Made by a program: the position numbers and the translations under genes | Assembly (NCBI RefSeq): GCF_019635515.1 | Contig: NZ_JAHBZI010000002.1 | Coordinates: 537,664-601,663, forward strand | Source of the DNA: Sphingomonas sp. | Lineage (GTDB): Bacteria > Pseudomonadota > Alphaproteobacteria > Sphingomonadales > Sphingomonadaceae | Length of the DNA stretch: 64,000 nt | Direction of reading: 5' to 3' | Notes under the pieces: model-generated | Seen by the model: only the letters and a program-made list of their open reading frames with translations | Database searches by the model: none | Told to the model about the DNA's origin: nothing | Shown: in pieces, positions 8,325 to 19,323 of the stretch | Position numbering within the stretch: the stretch's first letter is position 1 | Layout: the number at the start of each line of letters is the position of its first letter

Positions 8325-9823
8325 CCCCCGGTGCGGTTCCCTATGCGGACTGGCGCGCAATCTATCTTGGGGGATCGGTCGAGCTCGACCCTGCCTGCCG
8401 CCCGCTTGTCGCGGAGAGCGCCGCGGCGGTGCAGCGCATCCTGGCGCGCGGCGAGCCGGTCTATGGGATCAACACCGGCTTCGGGAAACTCGCCAGCGTG
8501 CGGATCGAAAGCGAGGATCTCGCCACGCTCCAGCGCAATATCGTGCTGAGCCATGCGGCGGGGGTCGGCGAGCCGATGCCGGTGTCGGTGGCGCGGCTGA
8601 TGATGGCCTTGAAGCTCGCCAGCCTGGCGCGGGGCAATTCGGGCGTGGCGATGGCGACAGTCGACCTGCTCGAAGCGATGCTTGCCAAGGGGCTGGTGCC
8701 GGTGGTGCCGGCGCAGGGGTCGGTCGGCGCCTCGGGCGATCTCGCCCCGCTCGCGCACATGACCGCGGCGATGATCGGGGTCGGCGAGATTTTCGTCGAT
8801 GGCGCGCACCGCCCCGCTGCGGACGCGCTGAGGCTGGCCGGGCTGTCGCCGCTCGAGCTTGGGCCGAAGGAAGGGCTGGCGCTGCTCAACGGCACGCAAT
8901 TCTCTTGTGCCTATGCGCTGGCGGCGTTGTTCGAAGCCGAGCGGCTGTATCGCGCGGCGCTCGTCACCGGGGTGCTCTCGACCGAGGCCGCCAAGGGTTC
9001 GGACACGCCGTTCGATCATCGCATCCATGCGTTGCGCGGCCATGGCGGACAGATCGAGACTGCCGATGCGCTGCGCGGGCTGATGGCGGGATCGGCGATC
9101 CGCGCCTCGCATGCTGTCGATGATGTCCGCGTGCAGGACCCGTACTGCCTGCGCTGCCAGCCGCAGGTGATGGGCGCGGTGCTGACCGTTTTGCGCCAGG
9201 CTGGCGATACGCTCGTCACCGAAGCCAATGGCGTTTCGGACAATCCGCTGATCTTCGCCGATACCGACGAAGCGCTGTCGGGCGGCAATTTCCACGCCGA
9301 GCCGGTGGCGTTCGCGGCGGACATGATCGCGCTGGCTTTGTGTGAGATTGGCAGCCTTTCCGAGCGGCGGATCGCGATGCTGGTCGATCCGGCGCTGTCC
9401 GGCCTGCCCGCGTTCCTGACCCCGCAGCCGGGACTCAATTCGGGATTCATGATCCCGCAGGTGACCGCCGCCGCGCTCGTCTCGGAGAACAAGCAGCGGG
9501 CGACGCCGGCGAGCGTCGATTCGATCCCGACCTCGGCCAATCAGGAGGACCATGTCTCGATGGCCGGGCATGGCGCGCGGCGGCTGATGGCGATGGCCGA
9601 GAATGTCGACCATGTGCTTGCAATCGAATTGCTGGCGGGGGCGCAGGGGTGCGACTTCCATGCGCCGCTGAAGTCCAGCGTGGCGGTGGAAGCGGTGCGC
9701 GACAGGCTTCGCGCGGTGGTGCCGACGCTCGATCATGACCGTCATATGGCGCCCGACATGGCGGCGGCGGCGGGGCTGATCCGCGCGCCGGAGCTGGTAA
9801 GCGGCTTGCCGGGGATCGCGTGA
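8315..9823 (+). CDS. hutH: Histidine ammonia-lyase
   Basis: A 502-residue aromatic amino acid lyase that removes ammonia from L-histidine to give urocanate, the first step of the pathway. The Ala139-Ser140-Gly141 triad within [14 protein letters not shown] should cyclise autocatalytically to the MIO electrophile. [10 protein letters not shown] near residue 50 carries the catalytic Tyr loop, and the NQEDHVSM motif lies near the C-terminal third. ATG 8315 lies inside the end of hutI, a translational-coupling arrangement. The stop overlaps the ATG of hutG. Confidence 0.97.
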   Translation: MLLTPGAVPYADWRAIYLGGSVELDPACRPLVAESAAAVQRILARGEPVYGINTGFGKLASVRIESEDLATLQRNIVLSHAAGVGEPMPVSVARLMMALKLASLARGNSGVAMATVDLLEAMLAKGLVPVVPAQGSVGASGDLAPLAHMTAAMIGVGEIFVDGAHRPAADALRLAGLSPLELGPKEGLALLNGTQFSCAYALAALFEAERLYRAALVTGVLSTEAAKGSDTPFDHRIHALRGHGGQIETADALRGLMAGSAIRASHAVDDVRVQDPYCLRCQPQVMGAVLTVLRQAGDTLVTEANGVSDNPLIFADTDEALSGGNFHAEPVAFAADMIALALCEIGSLSERRIAMLVDPALSGLPAFLTPQPGLNSGFMIPQVTAAALVSENKQRATPASVDSIPTSANQEDHVSMAGHGARRLMAMAENVDHVLAIELLAGAQGCDFHAPLKSSVAVEAVRDRLRAVVPTLDHDRHMAPDMAAAAGLIRAPELVSGLPGIA

Positions 9824-10614
9824 TGAACTGGCTGCATATCGAGCGCAGCGACACGCCGCTGATCCTGGCGTTTCCGCATGGCGGCACGGGGCTAGCGGGC
9901 TTTGACGATAGCTTCCGCTCGCGCTGGTGGGCGATCCGCGATGCCGACTGGCATATCCGCGCGCTCTATGAGGGCCTGGCCGACGCGACCTTCATCTGGA
10001 CCGACATCTCGCGCAGCGTGATCGATTGCAACCGCGATCCTTCGGGACAGTCGCTCTATCCGGGGCAGACGACTACCGGTCTGTGCCCGACCGAGACCTT
10101 CGACGGCGAGCCGCTGTACCGCGACGGCTATGAGCCCGATCCCGCCGACCGGATGGCTTGGTTCACGCCCTATCATGCGGCGATTCGTGCCGAGATCGCG
10201 CGGCTGCGCGAAAAGCATGGCCGCGTCGTGCTGTATGACTGTCATTCGATCCGCAGCCATGTCCCGCGCCTGTTCGACGGCGAATTGCCCGAGCTCAATA
10301 TCGGCACCGATATGGGCAAGACCTGCGATATCGCGCTCAGCGATGCGGTGGTCGCGGCCAGCGCGGGGCGCAGCCATGTTCTCAACGGCCGCTTCCGGGG
10401 TGGCTGGACGACGCGGCATTATGGCCAGCCGGACAGGGGCGTGCACGCGATCCAGATGGAGATCGCGATGCGCGCCTATCTCGACGAGCCCTCCGGGGAG
10501 CCGCACGAGCAAAACTGGCCTCCAGAGTGGAACCCCGATCGCACTGCCGGCCTTCGTGCCGATCTCGCTCAAATCCTCGCCGCAGCCATGGCCTTTGCGA
10601 AAGACCCCGCATGA
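9823..10614 (+). CDS. hutG: N-formylglutamate deformylase
   Basis: A 263-residue N-formylglutamate amidohydrolase, releasing formate and L-glutamate, the last step when HutF is used. Family features include [10 protein letters not shown], the IDCNRDPSG loop, the [11 protein letters not shown] motif, and [17 protein letters not shown] 9823 overlaps the hutH stop (TGATG); an in-frame GTG at 9820 is possible. The stop overlaps hutU by four bases (ATGA). The HutF plus deformylase pair, rather than an arginase-like formimidoylglutamase, fixes the branch of the pathway. Confidence 0.95.
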   Translation: MNWLHIERSDTPLILAFPHGGTGLAGFDDSFRSRWWAIRDADWHIRALYEGLADATFIWTDISRSVIDCNRDPSGQSLYPGQTTTGLCPTETFDGEPLYRDGYEPDPADRMAWFTPYHAAIRAEIARLREKHGRVVLYDCHSIRSHVPRLFDGELPELNIGTDMGKTCDIALSDAVVAASAGRSHVLNGRFRGGWTTRHYGQPDRGVHAIQMEIAMRAYLDEPSGEPHEQNWPPEWNPDRTAGLRADLAQILAAAMAFAKDPA

Positions 10615-12266
10615 CCCGTCTCGACAATAGCCGCCACATCCAGGCCGCGACCGGCACCGACCTCACCGCCAAGAGCTGGCTGACCGAAGCGCCCTTGCGG
10701 ATGCTGATGAACAATCTCGACCCACGCGTTGCCGAGAACCCCAATGAGCTGGTCGTCTATGGCGGGATCGGGCGGGCGGCGCGCGACTGGGAGAGCTATG
10801 ACCGCATCGTCGAGACGCTGCGGCGGCTGGAAGCGGATGAGACGCTGCTGATCCAGTCGGGCAAGCCGGTCGGCGTGTTCCGCACCCACGAGAATGCGCC
10901 GCGCGTGCTGCTCGCCAATTCCAACCTGGTGCCGAAATGGGCGACCTGGGAGCATTTCCACGAATTGGATCGCAAGGGTCTGGCGATGTACGGCCAGATG
11001 ACCGCGGGCAGCTGGATCTATATCGGCAGTCAGGGGATCGTGCAGGGCACCTATGAGACGTTCGTCGAAGCCGGGCGCCAGCATTATGGCGGCGATCTGA
11101 GCGGACGCTGGATCCTGACCGCCGGGCTCGGCGGGATGGGCGGCGCCCAGCCGCTGGCGGCGACGATGGCCGGCGCCTCGTGCCTTGCGGTCGAATGCCA
11201 GCCGAGCCGGATCGAGATGCGGCTCCAGACCGGCTATGTCGATCGCGCCACCGACAGCCTCGACGAGGCATTGGAGATCGTCACTACCGCCAAGTCGCCG
11301 GTTCCGGTCGGGCTGCTCGGCAATGCCGCCGACATCTATCCCGAGCTGGTGCGGCGCGGGGTGCGGCCCGATCTGGTGACCGACCAGACTTCGGCGCACG
11401 ATCCGGTCAATGGCTACCTGCCGCAGGGCTGGACGCTGGAGCGCTGGTTCGCCGAGCGTGAGAGCGATCCGGCCGCAGTTGCGAAAGCCGCCAAGGCATC
11501 GATGGCCACGCATGTCCGCGCGATGCTCGATTTCCACGCCGCCGGCATCCCTACGGTCGATTACGGCAACAACATCCGCCAGGTCGCCTTCGACGAAGGC
11601 GTCGCGGACGCGTTCGATTTCCCCGGTTTCGTGCCCGCTTATATCCGCCCGCTCTTCTGCCGTGGCGTCGGGCCGTTCCGCTGGGCCGCGCTCTCCGGTG
11701 ATCCCGAAGACATCTACAAGACCGATGCCAAGGTGAAGGAGTTGCTGCCCGACGACGCGCACCTCCACCGCTGGCTCGACATGGCGCGCGAGCGGATCCA
11801 GTTCCAAGGCCTGCCGGCGCGGATCTGCTGGGTGGGTCTGGGCGACCGGCACCGGCTTGGCCTGGCGTTCAACGAGATGGTCGCCAACGGCGAGCTCAAG
11901 GCGCCGGTGGTGATTGGCCGCGATCACCTCGATTCAGGCTCGGTCGCCAGCCCCAATCGCGAGACCGAGGCGATGATGGACGGCACCGATGCGGTATCCG
12001 ACTGGCCGTTGCTCAACGCCTTGCTCAACACCGCGAGCGGCGCGACCTGGGTGTCGCTGCACCATGGCGGCGGGGTCGGCATGGGCTATTCGCAGCATTC
12101 GGGAATGGTGATCGTCGCCGACGGCACGGCGCAAGCGGCGGCGCGGCTCGAACGGGTGCTGTGGAACGACCCCGCGACCGGCGTGATGCGCCACGCCGAT
12201 GCCGGCTATGACATCGCGATCGATTGCGCGCGCGAGAAGGGGCTCGATTTGCCGAGTATCGGCTAA
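10611..12266 (+). CDS. hutU: Urocanate hydratase
   Basis: A 551-residue NAD-dependent urocanase that converts urocanate to imidazolonepropionate, step 2 of the pathway. Length is normal. The NAD-binding region shows [17 protein letters not shown]; the active-site region shows [14 protein letters not shown] and, near the C-terminus, [22 protein letters not shown] sequence (here [15 protein letters not shown]). It is the last gene of the hutIHGU operon. Its TAA overlaps the stop codon of the convergent regulator gene. Confidence 0.97.
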   Translation: MTRLDNSRHIQAATGTDLTAKSWLTEAPLRMLMNNLDPRVAENPNELVVYGGIGRAARDWESYDRIVETLRRLEADETLLIQSGKPVGVFRTHENAPRVLLANSNLVPKWATWEHFHELDRKGLAMYGQMTAGSWIYIGSQGIVQGTYETFVEAGRQHYGGDLSGRWILTAGLGGMGGAQPLAATMAGASCLAVECQPSRIEMRLQTGYVDRATDSLDEALEIVTTAKSPVPVGLLGNAADIYPELVRRGVRPDLVTDQTSAHDPVNGYLPQGWTLERWFAERESDPAAVAKAAKASMATHVRAMLDFHAAGIPTVDYGNNIRQVAFDEGVADAFDFPGFVPAYIRPLFCRGVGPFRWAALSGDPEDIYKTDAKVKELLPDDAHLHRWLDMARERIQFQGLPARICWVGLGDRHRLGLAFNEMVANGELKAPVVIGRDHLDSGSVASPNRETEAMMDGTDAVSDWPLLNALLNTASGATWVSLHHGGGVGMGYSQHSGMVIVADGTAQAAARLERVLWNDPATGVMRHADAGYDIAIDCAREKGLDLPSIG

Positions 12267-13018
12267 CGCTTGATGATCCGCTTGCGCAGGTCGCGCATCC
12301 CGAGCGTGACGGCGGCGGGGATGACATCCTCGCCGCCGGCGCTCATCGCGCTCCACACGACCTTGCCGGCATTGTCGGTGGCGGACATCGAGAGCGTTGG
12401 CTTGCCGCTCCACATGATCAGCGTTGCCTTGACGGTCAGGTCGGCGGGACCGCCCGGCTCGATCACCGTCGCGCCGCTTTCGCGCTCGGCGGCGCGGAGC
12501 AGGACCGCGCTCGATGCCTTGGCGAGTGGCGCGTACCGCGCGTCGCCGGTCTCATCGACGACCTGGGTGATGGCGATGCGATAGGGCGCGGGTGCGGCCA
12601 GCCGCGAGGCCAGCAGCCCGGCGACGAGGACGAGCAGCGCAGCGATTCCGGCAAGGATCAGCGCGCGTGGTTTGCGGGCCGGTGCCGACGCCTCCGCCGC
12701 ATCGGCGCGCAGGCGATATCCGCGCTTGGCGACCGTCTCGATATATTCGGGGCTGCGCGCGGTATCGCCGAGCGCCTCGCGGAGATCGCTGACGACGATC
12801 GCGACGCTGTTCGCACTTACCGCCCGCCCCTGCCACACCGCCTCCAGGATCATCTCGCGCGAGACGACCGAGCCGCGATGGCGGCACAGCAGCTCCAGCG
12901 TCCGCGCCGCACGATGCTCGAGCTTGTGGCGTTTGCCGGGCATACGCAGCTCGTCTTCGGCGGGCGCGAACCGCCAGCCGCCGATCGCGATCTCGCCAGT
13001 CTTTTCGACAATCGCCAC
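12263..13018 (-). CDS. Membrane-anchored winged-helix (CadC/ToxR-like) transcriptional regulator
   Basis: A 251-residue protein with an OmpR-type winged helix at residues about 10-105 ([28 protein letters not shown], then AKRGYRL), a transmembrane helix at about 119-140, and a periplasmic part of about 110 residues. This is the CadC/ToxR architecture, a one-component membrane regulator. I chose GTG 13018 because GGAGG lies seven bases upstream; a GTG at 13093 lacks such a site. The periplasmic domain has no obvious family. It is divergent from the methyltransferase gene at 13181, a possible target. Confidence 0.82.
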   Translation of the reverse strand: MAIVEKTGEIAIGGWRFAPAEDELRMPGKRHKLEHRAARTLELLCRHRGSVVSREMILEAVWQGRAVSANSVAIVVSDLREALGDTARSPEYIETVAKRGYRLRADAAEASAPARKPRALILAGIAALLVLVAGLLASRLAAPAPYRIAITQVVDETGDARYAPLAKASSAVLLRAAERESGATVIEPGGPADLTVKATLIMWSGKPTLSMSATDNAGKVVWSAMSAGGEDVIPAAVTLGMRDLRKRIIKR

Positions 13019-13180
13019 GCACAATCCTCCGCCGCTCGCTTGTCGTCCAATCGATGGGTCCCGGCAACCAGCCGATGTGCCCCTGTAAGACACCTAGGAA
13101 AATTTTATGATTTCCTGACTGGACCATTGGCGCCGGCGCGCCGCAGCCCATTCGCCTCAAACGAGCTCAGGGAGACGGAT

Positions 13181-13966
13181 ATGCGGGTGAACAGCGGATG
13201 GCTTGCGGCGGCACTGACGGTGAGCGTGATCGGCGGCGGATGGGGTTATGCGGAGTTCGGGCAGCGTGGCTCAGGCTTTTCGAAGGCGGCCATCGAAGCG
13301 GCGATCGCCGATCCCTCGCGCCCGGCCGAGGACCGCGCGCTCGACGCCGATCGGCACCCGTTGGAATTGCTGGCGCTGAGCGGGATCAAGCGCGGCGACA
13401 AGATGCTCGAGCTGATCCCGGGCACGGGATATTTCACGCGGTTGTTCAGCAGCATCGTCGGGCCAGAGGGTCGGGTCTATGGCGTGTGGCCGCAGCAATA
13501 TGCGCAATATTCGGTGGCCAAGGTTGACGGCTTGAAAGCGCTGGCGGCCACACCGGCTTTCGCCAATCTTCGCGTCGAGGTGCAGCCGACGCCCGAGATC
13601 GGCGCGCCCGAGCCGCTCGACCTCGTCTTCACTTCGCAGAATTACCACGACTATCCGGATGAGTTCATGGGGAAGATGGACCCGATGGTGCTCAACCGCG
13701 CGGCGTTCAACATGCTCAAGCCGGGCGGCGTCTATATCGTCATCGACCATATGGCCGCGCCGGGATCGGGGATGCGCGACACCGAGAAGCTGCACCGTAT
13801 CGATCCGGCGATCATGCGCGCCCAGGTCGAATCGGCGGGCTTCAGGTTCGATCGCGAAAGCAAGGCGCTCAACAATCCAGCCGACCAGCTGGGCGTGAAG
13901 GTGTTCGACCCTGCGGTGCGTGGCAAGACCAGCAAGTTCGCCTACCGCTTCGTCAAGCCGAAATGA
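13181..13966 (+). CDS. Exported SAM-dependent methyltransferase-like protein
   Basis: A 261-residue protein with an N-terminal signal-anchor or signal peptide (residues about 6-23) followed by a methyltransferase-like Rossmann fold. The SAM-binding motif is altered: MLELIPGTGYFTRLFSSIVGPEGRVYGV, with LVFTSQNYHDYPDEF as motif IV and MLKPGGVYIVIDH as motif V. Related exported class I methyltransferase-like proteins are common in sphingomonads and Caulobacter, with unknown substrate. ATG 13181 has a GGGAGA site upstream. It stands alone, divergent from the winged-helix regulator. Confidence 0.8.
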   Translation: MRVNSGWLAAALTVSVIGGGWGYAEFGQRGSGFSKAAIEAAIADPSRPAEDRALDADRHPLELLALSGIKRGDKMLELIPGTGYFTRLFSSIVGPEGRVYGVWPQQYAQYSVAKVDGLKALAATPAFANLRVEVQPTPEIGAPEPLDLVFTSQNYHDYPDEFMGKMDPMVLNRAAFNMLKPGGVYIVIDHMAAPGSGMRDTEKLHRIDPAIMRAQVESAGFRFDRESKALNNPADQLGVKVFDPAVRGKTSKFAYRFVKPK

Positions 13967-14032
13967 ACTGAGTCGCCCGCTTGCGCAGGCGCGCGTCTTC
14001 CCCGATTAGCTCGCCCAAGCGAGGAGATTTGG

Positions 14033-15145
14033 ATGAAGACGCGTGCCGCTGTCGCTTTCGAGGCGAAGAAACCGCTGGAGATCGTCGAGCTTGATTTGGA
14101 GGGGCCGAAGGCCGGCGAAGTGCTGGTCGAGATCATGGCGACGGGCATCTGCCATACCGACGCGTACACGCTGGACGGCTTCGACAGCGAAGGCATCTTC
14201 CCGAGCGTGCTGGGGCATGAAGGCGCGGGCGTGGTTCGCGAGGTCGGTGCGGGCGTGACCAGCGTCAAGCCCGGCGACCATGTCATCCCGCTCTACACGC
14301 CCGAATGCCGCCAGTGTAAATCGTGCCTCAGCGGCAAGACCAACCTCTGCACCGCGATCCGCGCGACGCAGGGCAAGGGGCTGATGCCCGACGGCACGAC
14401 CCGGTTCAGCCACAAGGGCCAGCCGATCTTCCATTATATGGGCTGCTCGACCTTCTCGAACTTCACGGTGCTTCCCGAGATCGCGGTGGCGAAGATCCGC
14501 GAGGACGCGCCGTTCCAGACCAGCTGCTATATCGGCTGCGGCGTCACCACCGGGGTCGGCGCGGTAGTCAACACCGCCAAGGTCCAGGCCGGCGAGAATG
14601 TCGTGGTGTTCGGGCTCGGCGGCATCGGGCTCAACGTCATCCAGGGTGCCAAGATGGTTGGCGCGGGCCGTATCGTCGGCGTCGATATCAACCCTGACCG
14701 CGAGGAATGGGGCCGCAAGTTCGGGATGACCGACTTCATAAACGGCGCCGGCAAGTCGCGCGACGAAGTGATCGCCGAAGTGCTGGCGCTGACCGATGGC
14801 GGCGCGGATTACAGCTTCGACGCGACCGGCAATACCGAAGTGATGCGCACCGCGCTCGAATGCTGCCATCGCGGCTGGGGCACGAGCATCGTCATCGGTG
14901 TCGCCGAGGCGGGCAGGGAGATCTCGACGCGACCCTTCCAGCTCGTCACCGGGCGCAACTGGCGGGGCACGGCGTTCGGCGGTGCCAAGGGGCGCACCGA
15001 TGTGCCCAAGATCGTCGACTGGTACATGAACGGCAGGATCGAGATCGATCCGATGATCACGCACATTCTGTCGCTGGAAGAGATCAACAAGGGATTCGAT
15101 CTGATGCATGCGGGCGAGAGCATCCGCAGCGTCGTCGTCTATTGA
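14033..15145 (+). CDS. adhC: S-(hydroxymethyl)glutathione dehydrogenase (class III alcohol dehydrogenase)
   Basis: This 370-residue zinc enzyme oxidises S-hydroxymethylglutathione, formed spontaneously from formaldehyde and glutathione, to S-formylglutathione with NAD. Visible features: catalytic-zinc ligands in [11 protein letters not shown] and GHEGAGVV, the structural-zinc cluster [16 protein letters not shown], and the NAD-binding [15 protein letters not shown] with VDINPDR. Length fits class III ADH. It is the first gene of a formaldehyde-detoxification operon with fghA two genes downstream. Confidence 0.96.
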   Translation: MKTRAAVAFEAKKPLEIVELDLEGPKAGEVLVEIMATGICHTDAYTLDGFDSEGIFPSVLGHEGAGVVREVGAGVTSVKPGDHVIPLYTPECRQCKSCLSGKTNLCTAIRATQGKGLMPDGTTRFSHKGQPIFHYMGCSTFSNFTVLPEIAVAKIREDAPFQTSCYIGCGVTTGVGAVVNTAKVQAGENVVVFGLGGIGLNVIQGAKMVGAGRIVGVDINPDREEWGRKFGMTDFINGAGKSRDEVIAEVLALTDGGADYSFDATGNTEVMRTALECCHRGWGTSIVIGVAEAGREISTRPFQLVTGRNWRGTAFGGAKGRTDVPKIVDWYMNGRIEIDPMITHILSLEEINKGFDLMHAGESIRSVVVY

Positions 15146-15158
15146 GAGGAGAAGGCCC

Positions 15159-15536
15159 ATGTTCACGCATCTGATGCTGGGATCGAACGACGTTCAGAAA
15201 TCCAAGGCTTTCTATGACGCGGCGCTCGGCGCGCTCGGGATAGACCCCGGGTTCGACATGGGCCACCGCGTTTTCTATCGCTCGCCCGGCGGTGCGCTCG
15301 GCGTCGGTAAGCCCGCCAATGGCGAGCCCGCGACCTTCGGCAATGGCGGCACTACCGGCTTCGCCGCGGCGGACATGGCGGCGGTCGATGCCTTCCACGC
15401 TGCGGGCATCGCCAATGGCGGCAGCGATGAAGGCGCGCCGGGCCACCGTCCGAACGCGCCCGGCAAGGCCTATGGCGCCTATCTGCGCGATCCCGACGGC
15501 AACAAGATCTGCGCCTTCTGCCAGATGCCCGACTGA
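15159..15536 (+). CDS. VOC (glyoxalase/bleomycin-resistance fold) family protein
   Basis: A 125-residue vicinal-oxygen-chelate protein: MFTHLMLGSNDVQKSKAFYDAALGALG at the start and AYLRDPDGNKICAF at the end are the paired beta-alpha-beta modules with a potential metal ligand at each. It lies 13 bases after adhC and just before fghA, so it may act on a glutathione adduct in the same detoxification route. That is inference from position. A GAGAGGAGAAGG ribosome-binding region precedes ATG 15159. Confidence 0.88.
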   Translation: MFTHLMLGSNDVQKSKAFYDAALGALGIDPGFDMGHRVFYRSPGGALGVGKPANGEPATFGNGGTTGFAAADMAAVDAFHAAGIANGGSDEGAPGHRPNAPGKAYGAYLRDPDGNKICAFCQMPD

Positions 15537-15538
15537 CC

Positions 15539-16369
15539 GTGGAGACGCTCTCGACCAACCGGGCGCATGGCGGCGTGCAGGGCGTCTACCGCCACGCTTC
15601 GTCGGCGACGGGCACCGACATGACTTTTTCGGTGTTCGTGCCGGAGCATGCCGAGGGCGTGACGCTGCCGGTGCTATGGTATCTGTCGGGACTGACCTGC
15701 ACGCATGCCAACGTCACCGACAAGGGCGAGTATCGGAAGGCATGCACCGAGCATGGCATCATCTTCGTGGCGCCCGATACGTCGCCGCGCGGCGAAGGCG
15801 TGCCCGACGATCCGGCCTATGATTTCGGCCAAGGCGCGGGCTTCTATCTCGACGCGACCGAGGCGCCATGGGCAACGCATTTCCGGATGCGCTCCTATAT
15901 CGAGGACGAGCTTCCGGCATTGATCGGACAGCATTTCCCCGCCGATATGCGCAGGCAGGGCATCACCGGCCATTCGATGGGCGGGCATGGCGCGCTGACC
16001 ATCGGCTTGCGCAATCCCGCGCGGTTCCGGTCGGTCTCGGCCTTCGCGCCGATCGCGGCGCCGGGGCGGGTGCCGTGGGGAGAGAAGGCGCTGGCGGGCT
16101 ATCTGGGCGAGGATCGCCCGGCGTGGCGCGCCTATGACGCGGTGGCGCTGATCGAGGATGGCGCACGGGTTCGCGAACTGCTGGTCGATACCGGATCGGC
16201 TGATCCGTTCCTGGACGAGCAGCTTCGCCCGGAATTGCTGGCGGCGGCGTGCGAGGATGCGGGGATCGAGCTCACCCAGCGCATCCAGCCGGGATATGAT
16301 CACAGCTATTGCTTCGTTTCGACTTTCCTGGCCGAGCATGTCGCCTGGCATGCGGAACGGCTGAAATGA
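15539..16369 (+). CDS. fghA: S-formylglutathione hydrolase
   Basis: A 276-residue esterase-D family alpha/beta hydrolase that cleaves S-formylglutathione to formate and glutathione, completing formaldehyde oxidation. The nucleophile is Ser146 in [16 protein letters not shown] and PGYDHSYCF near the C-terminus hold the Asp and His of the triad. [15 protein letters not shown] is the characteristic N-terminal motif. The start is GTG 15539, two bases after the VOC gene stop. Its TGA overlaps the ATG of the following FAD reductase. Confidence 0.95.
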   Translation: METLSTNRAHGGVQGVYRHASSATGTDMTFSVFVPEHAEGVTLPVLWYLSGLTCTHANVTDKGEYRKACTEHGIIFVAPDTSPRGEGVPDDPAYDFGQGAGFYLDATEAPWATHFRMRSYIEDELPALIGQHFPADMRRQGITGHSMGGHGALTIGLRNPARFRSVSAFAPIAAPGRVPWGEKALAGYLGEDRPAWRAYDAVALIEDGARVRELLVDTGSADPFLDEQLRPELLAAACEDAGIELTQRIQPGYDHSYCFVSTFLAEHVAWHAERLK

Positions 16370-17589
16370 ACCGCTATGATGTCCTGATCGTCGGCGCCGG
16401 CCATGGCGGGGCGCAGGCGGCGATCGCGCTGCGGCAGAACAGGTTCGAAGGGTCGATCGTGCTGATCGGCGACGAGCCCGAACTGCCCTATGAGCGTCCG
16501 CCGCTCTCGAAGGAATATCTTGCCGGGGACAAGGTCTTCGAGCGGCTGCTGATCCGCCCGGCGGCGTTCTGGGAAGAGCGCAGCGTGACGATGCTGACGG
16601 GGCGAACCGTGGTGGCGGTCGATCCGGCGGCCAGGAGCGTCACCACCGCCGATGGCGCGCGCATCGGATACGCTGCGCTGATCTGGGCGGCGGGAGGCAA
16701 GGCACGGCGGATCGCGTGCGACGGGCATGACCTGACGGGCGTGCACACCGTGCGGACGCGCGCCGATGTCGATGCGATGATCGCCGAGCTGCCTGAAGTG
16801 CGCGACGTCGCGGTGATCGGCGGTGGCTATATCGGGCTCGAGGCGGCGGCGGTGCTGGCCAAGCTGGACCGCAAGGTCACGGTGCTGGAGGCGCAGGACC
16901 GGGTGCTGGCGCGGGTCGCCGGCGAGCCGTTGTCGCGTTTCTTCGAGGCCGAGCATCGCGCGCACGGCGTGACAATTCGCACCGGCGTGCAGGTATCGGG
17001 GATAGAGGGGGATGACCGCGTCAGCGGCGTGCGGCTGGCTGACGGCGAAGTCGTGCCCGCGCAGATGGCGATCGTCGGCATCGGCATCGAACCGGCGGTC
17101 GCGCCTTTGCTTGCCGCGGGCGCGAGCGGCGGCAATGGCGTGCTGGTCGATGGGCAATGCCGGACATCGCTGCCCGACATCTATGCGATCGGCGACTGCG
17201 CGCTGCACGCCAACGCCCATGCCGGCGATCGGATGATCCGGCTCGAATCGGTGCAGAACGCCAACGATCAGGCGACCGTCGCGGCCAAGACGATCTGCGG
17301 ACTGGAGGCGGGATACGACGCGGTGCCATGGTTCTGGTCGAACCAGTATGACCTCAAGCTCCAGACCGTCGGCATTTCGGCGGGGTATGATACCGCAGTG
17401 GTACGCGGCGACCCGGCCACGCGCAGTTTCTCGGTGATCTATCTGGCTGCGGGACGGGTGATCGCGCTCGACTGCGTCAATGCGGTCAAGGACTATGTCC
17501 AGGGCCGCAAGCTGGTCGCGGAGGGCCGTGCGATCGATCCTGCCGCGCTGGCCGATGCGAGCGTGCCTCTCAAGGACTTGTCAGCCTGA
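16366..17589 (+). CDS. FAD/NAD(P)-dependent ferredoxin reductase-type oxidoreductase
   Basis: A 407-residue flavoprotein of the rubredoxin/ferredoxin reductase type found with dioxygenases and P450s. It has an FAD-binding [10 protein letters not shown] motif at the N-terminus, the [14 protein letters not shown] signature, an NAD-binding [13 protein letters not shown] motif, the [12 protein letters not shown] loop, and a C-terminal reductase domain with [12 protein letters not shown]. It is translationally coupled to fghA (ATGA). No ferredoxin or oxygenase gene is adjacent, so the electron acceptor is unknown; possibly it serves a partner encoded elsewhere. Confidence 0.9.
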   Translation: MNRYDVLIVGAGHGGAQAAIALRQNRFEGSIVLIGDEPELPYERPPLSKEYLAGDKVFERLLIRPAAFWEERSVTMLTGRTVVAVDPAARSVTTADGARIGYAALIWAAGGKARRIACDGHDLTGVHTVRTRADVDAMIAELPEVRDVAVIGGGYIGLEAAAVLAKLDRKVTVLEAQDRVLARVAGEPLSRFFEAEHRAHGVTIRTGVQVSGIEGDDRVSGVRLADGEVVPAQMAIVGIGIEPAVAPLLAAGASGGNGVLVDGQCRTSLPDIYAIGDCALHANAHAGDRMIRLESVQNANDQATVAAKTICGLEAGYDAVPWFWSNQYDLKLQTVGISAGYDTAVVRGDPATRSFSVIYLAAGRVIALDCVNAVKDYVQGRKLVAEGRAIDPAALADASVPLKDLSA

Positions 17590-17679
17590 CCATATGGCAA
17601 GCGCGATCGCGGGGATTTTGTTCATCATCAGGCTGATAGTGTGTCGAGCCTGAGCCGGGCGAGTGGAGTATCTTGTACG

Positions 17680-18564
17680 ATGTTGAAGAAGCTGTTCGGA
17701 CTTGCCGCGGCGCTCGCCGCGCTGGTGGCGGCACCGGGCTGGGCGCAGGAGGCCAAGGATGCCGATCCGGCGCTGTGGGTGGTCAAGGACGCCGACACGA
17801 CGATCTATCTGTTCGGTACCGTCCACGTCCTCAAGCCGGGCCTGAGCTGGTTCGACGAAGCGGTGAAGGCGGCATTCGACAAGAGCGACGAAGTGGTGCT
17901 CGAGATGATCGAGCCGGCGCCGGCGGAGATGCAGGCGCTGGTCATGAAGACCGCGATCAGCACCACGGGACCGAACCTCAGCGACAAGCTGCCCGAGGCC
18001 AGCCGGGCGGCTCTGGGCAAGGTCGCGGCCGATCTCGGCACGGCACCCGCCGCGCTGGAGCGGTTCGAGCCGTGGTTCGTGGCGCTGACCGCGAGTATGG
18101 CGCCGCTGCCCAAGCTTGGCTACGATCCCGAAAGCGGTGCCGAGCGGACGATCAGCGCCGCGGCGAAGGCGGCCAACAAGCCGCTGATCGGGCTTGAGAC
18201 CGCCGAGCAGCAACTGGGATTTCTCGACACCATGCCCGAGGATCTGCAGGTCAAGTTCCTCGTTTCGACGCTAGACAGCTATGACAAGAGCGGAGCGATG
18301 CTCGACAAGATGGTCTCTAACTGGTCGGCCGGCGACGCGGTTGCCCTGGGCGAGACGATGAACGAGGCGCTGCGCGAGACGCCGGAGGTCGGCAAGCTGC
18401 TGCTCGCCGACCGCAATGTCCGCTGGGCCGACTGGATCGCGGCGCGGATGGAAAAGCCGGGCACGGTGTTCGTCGCGGTCGGCGCGGGGCATCTTGCCGG
18501 AAGCGACAGCGTCCAGGCCCAGCTCGCCAAGCACAAGCTGACCGCCGTGCGCGTCGAGTATTGA
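17680..18564 (+). CDS. TraB/GumN family exported protein
   Basis: A 294-residue protein with an N-terminal signal peptide ending near AAPGWAQE and a TraB/GumN (TIKI-like) domain. The two hallmark motifs are present: LFGTVHVLKPG near residue 45 and VGAGHLAG near the C-terminus. Members of this fold include putative metalloproteases and the pheromone-shutdown protein TraB; function in proteobacteria is mostly unknown. ATG 17680 has GGAG upstream. Its stop overlaps the next ATG, indicating a two-gene operon. Confidence 0.88.
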   Translation: MLKKLFGLAAALAALVAAPGWAQEAKDADPALWVVKDADTTIYLFGTVHVLKPGLSWFDEAVKAAFDKSDEVVLEMIEPAPAEMQALVMKTAISTTGPNLSDKLPEASRAALGKVAADLGTAPAALERFEPWFVALTASMAPLPKLGYDPESGAERTISAAAKAANKPLIGLETAEQQLGFLDTMPEDLQVKFLVSTLDSYDKSGAMLDKMVSNWSAGDAVALGETMNEALRETPEVGKLLLADRNVRWADWIAARMEKPGTVFVAVGAGHLAGSDSVQAQLAKHKLTAVRVEY

Positions 18565-19049
18565 TGGCCAGGCCGCGCCCCTTGCTCGGCCTGTTCGCGG
18601 GCGTCGCCGCCGGGCTGATCGCCTCGGCGGCAATGGCCGCATTCCAGAACCAGGCGCGGAAATTGCTGCCCGATGAAGGCGGCGAGGACGATCCGGCGAC
18701 AGTGAAGGCGGCCGACAAGGTCAGCGAAACGGTGACCGGTCAGCCGGTGCCAGCGCCGTACCGCGAGGCCGGAGGTCAGGCGGTGCATTACATCACCGGC
18801 GCGGTGCTGGGCGGCATCTATGGCGTGCTCACCGAATATCGCGCCGAGGCGAGCGCGGGGTTCGGCAGCGCCTATGGCATCGCCACCGCGGCGCTGCTCG
18901 ACGAGGGCGTGGTGCCGGCGGCTGGTCTCGGGCCGGGGCCGGAAGCTACGCCGCTCGCCACCCATGCCTATGGCGCGGCGTCGCATCTGGTTTACGGCTG
19001 GGTATTGGAGGGCGTGCGCTGGCTGATCGCGGGGCGGCGCGGAGGCTGA
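18564..19049 (+). CDS. DUF1440-like membrane protein
   Basis: A 161-residue protein with an N-terminal hydrophobic segment (LLGLFAGVAAGLIASAAMAAF), a hydrophilic linker, then Gly/Ala-rich hydrophobic stretches (YITGAVLGGIYGVL, GSAYGIATAALLDEGVVPAAGL, THAYGAASHLVYGWVLEGVR). This resembles the DUF1440/YagU family of inner-membrane proteins. It is coupled to the GumN-like gene by a TGATG overlap. The role is unknown. Confidence 0.72.
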   Translation: MARPRPLLGLFAGVAAGLIASAAMAAFQNQARKLLPDEGGEDDPATVKAADKVSETVTGQPVPAPYREAGGQAVHYITGAVLGGIYGVLTEYRAEASAGFGSAYGIATAALLDEGVVPAAGLGPGPEATPLATHAYGAASHLVYGWVLEGVRWLIAGRRGG

Positions 19050-19227
19050 CCGGCGCGAATGGTCCCAATGGTCGCACTGACCATGGGGATTTTCGGAGCG
19101 ACAATTTCAAAGAGCGTGCGGCGATGCCGGTCGGCTGAGCCAAGCAGGCGAAATCCTACATTGCAAGCATGGCGCACTTGCGCGGTGGTTGGCCCGTTAT
19201 CCGGGCGCGCAAGTATACCGCCATCCT

Positions 19228-19292
19228 CGCGAAAGCGGGGAGCCAGGGTAAGTATGCGATACTCCGCTTGGCTCCGGGTCCCCGCTTTCGCG
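19228..19292. repeat. REP-like inverted repeat
   Basis: A perfect 14-base inverted repeat (19228-19241 CGCGAAAGCGGGGA and 19279-19292) encloses an inner AGTAT-GCG-ATACT hairpin. It lies in the 274-base gap between convergent genes. The ...CCCGCTTTCGCGGGATGACG... form is the kind of extragenic repeat found many times in sphingomonad genomes; copy number cannot be checked here. The rest of the gap (19050-19227) shows only a weak 6-bp hairpin at 19068-19084. Confidence 0.65.
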
Positions 19293-19323
19293 GGATGACG
19301 AATATAATTGGCGTGGATGGAGC

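Noticed and set aside
7077..8360. Long N-terminal extension of hutF
   Set aside because: It is antisense to hutI and crosses the divergent promoter and operator.
5739..10614. Other long frames antisense to the hut genes
   Set aside because: They mirror high-GC codon usage of the real genes and contain no domain signatures.
12224..13180. Upstream extension of the exported methyltransferase
   Set aside because: It is antisense to the winged-helix regulator; the signal peptide begins at ATG 13181.
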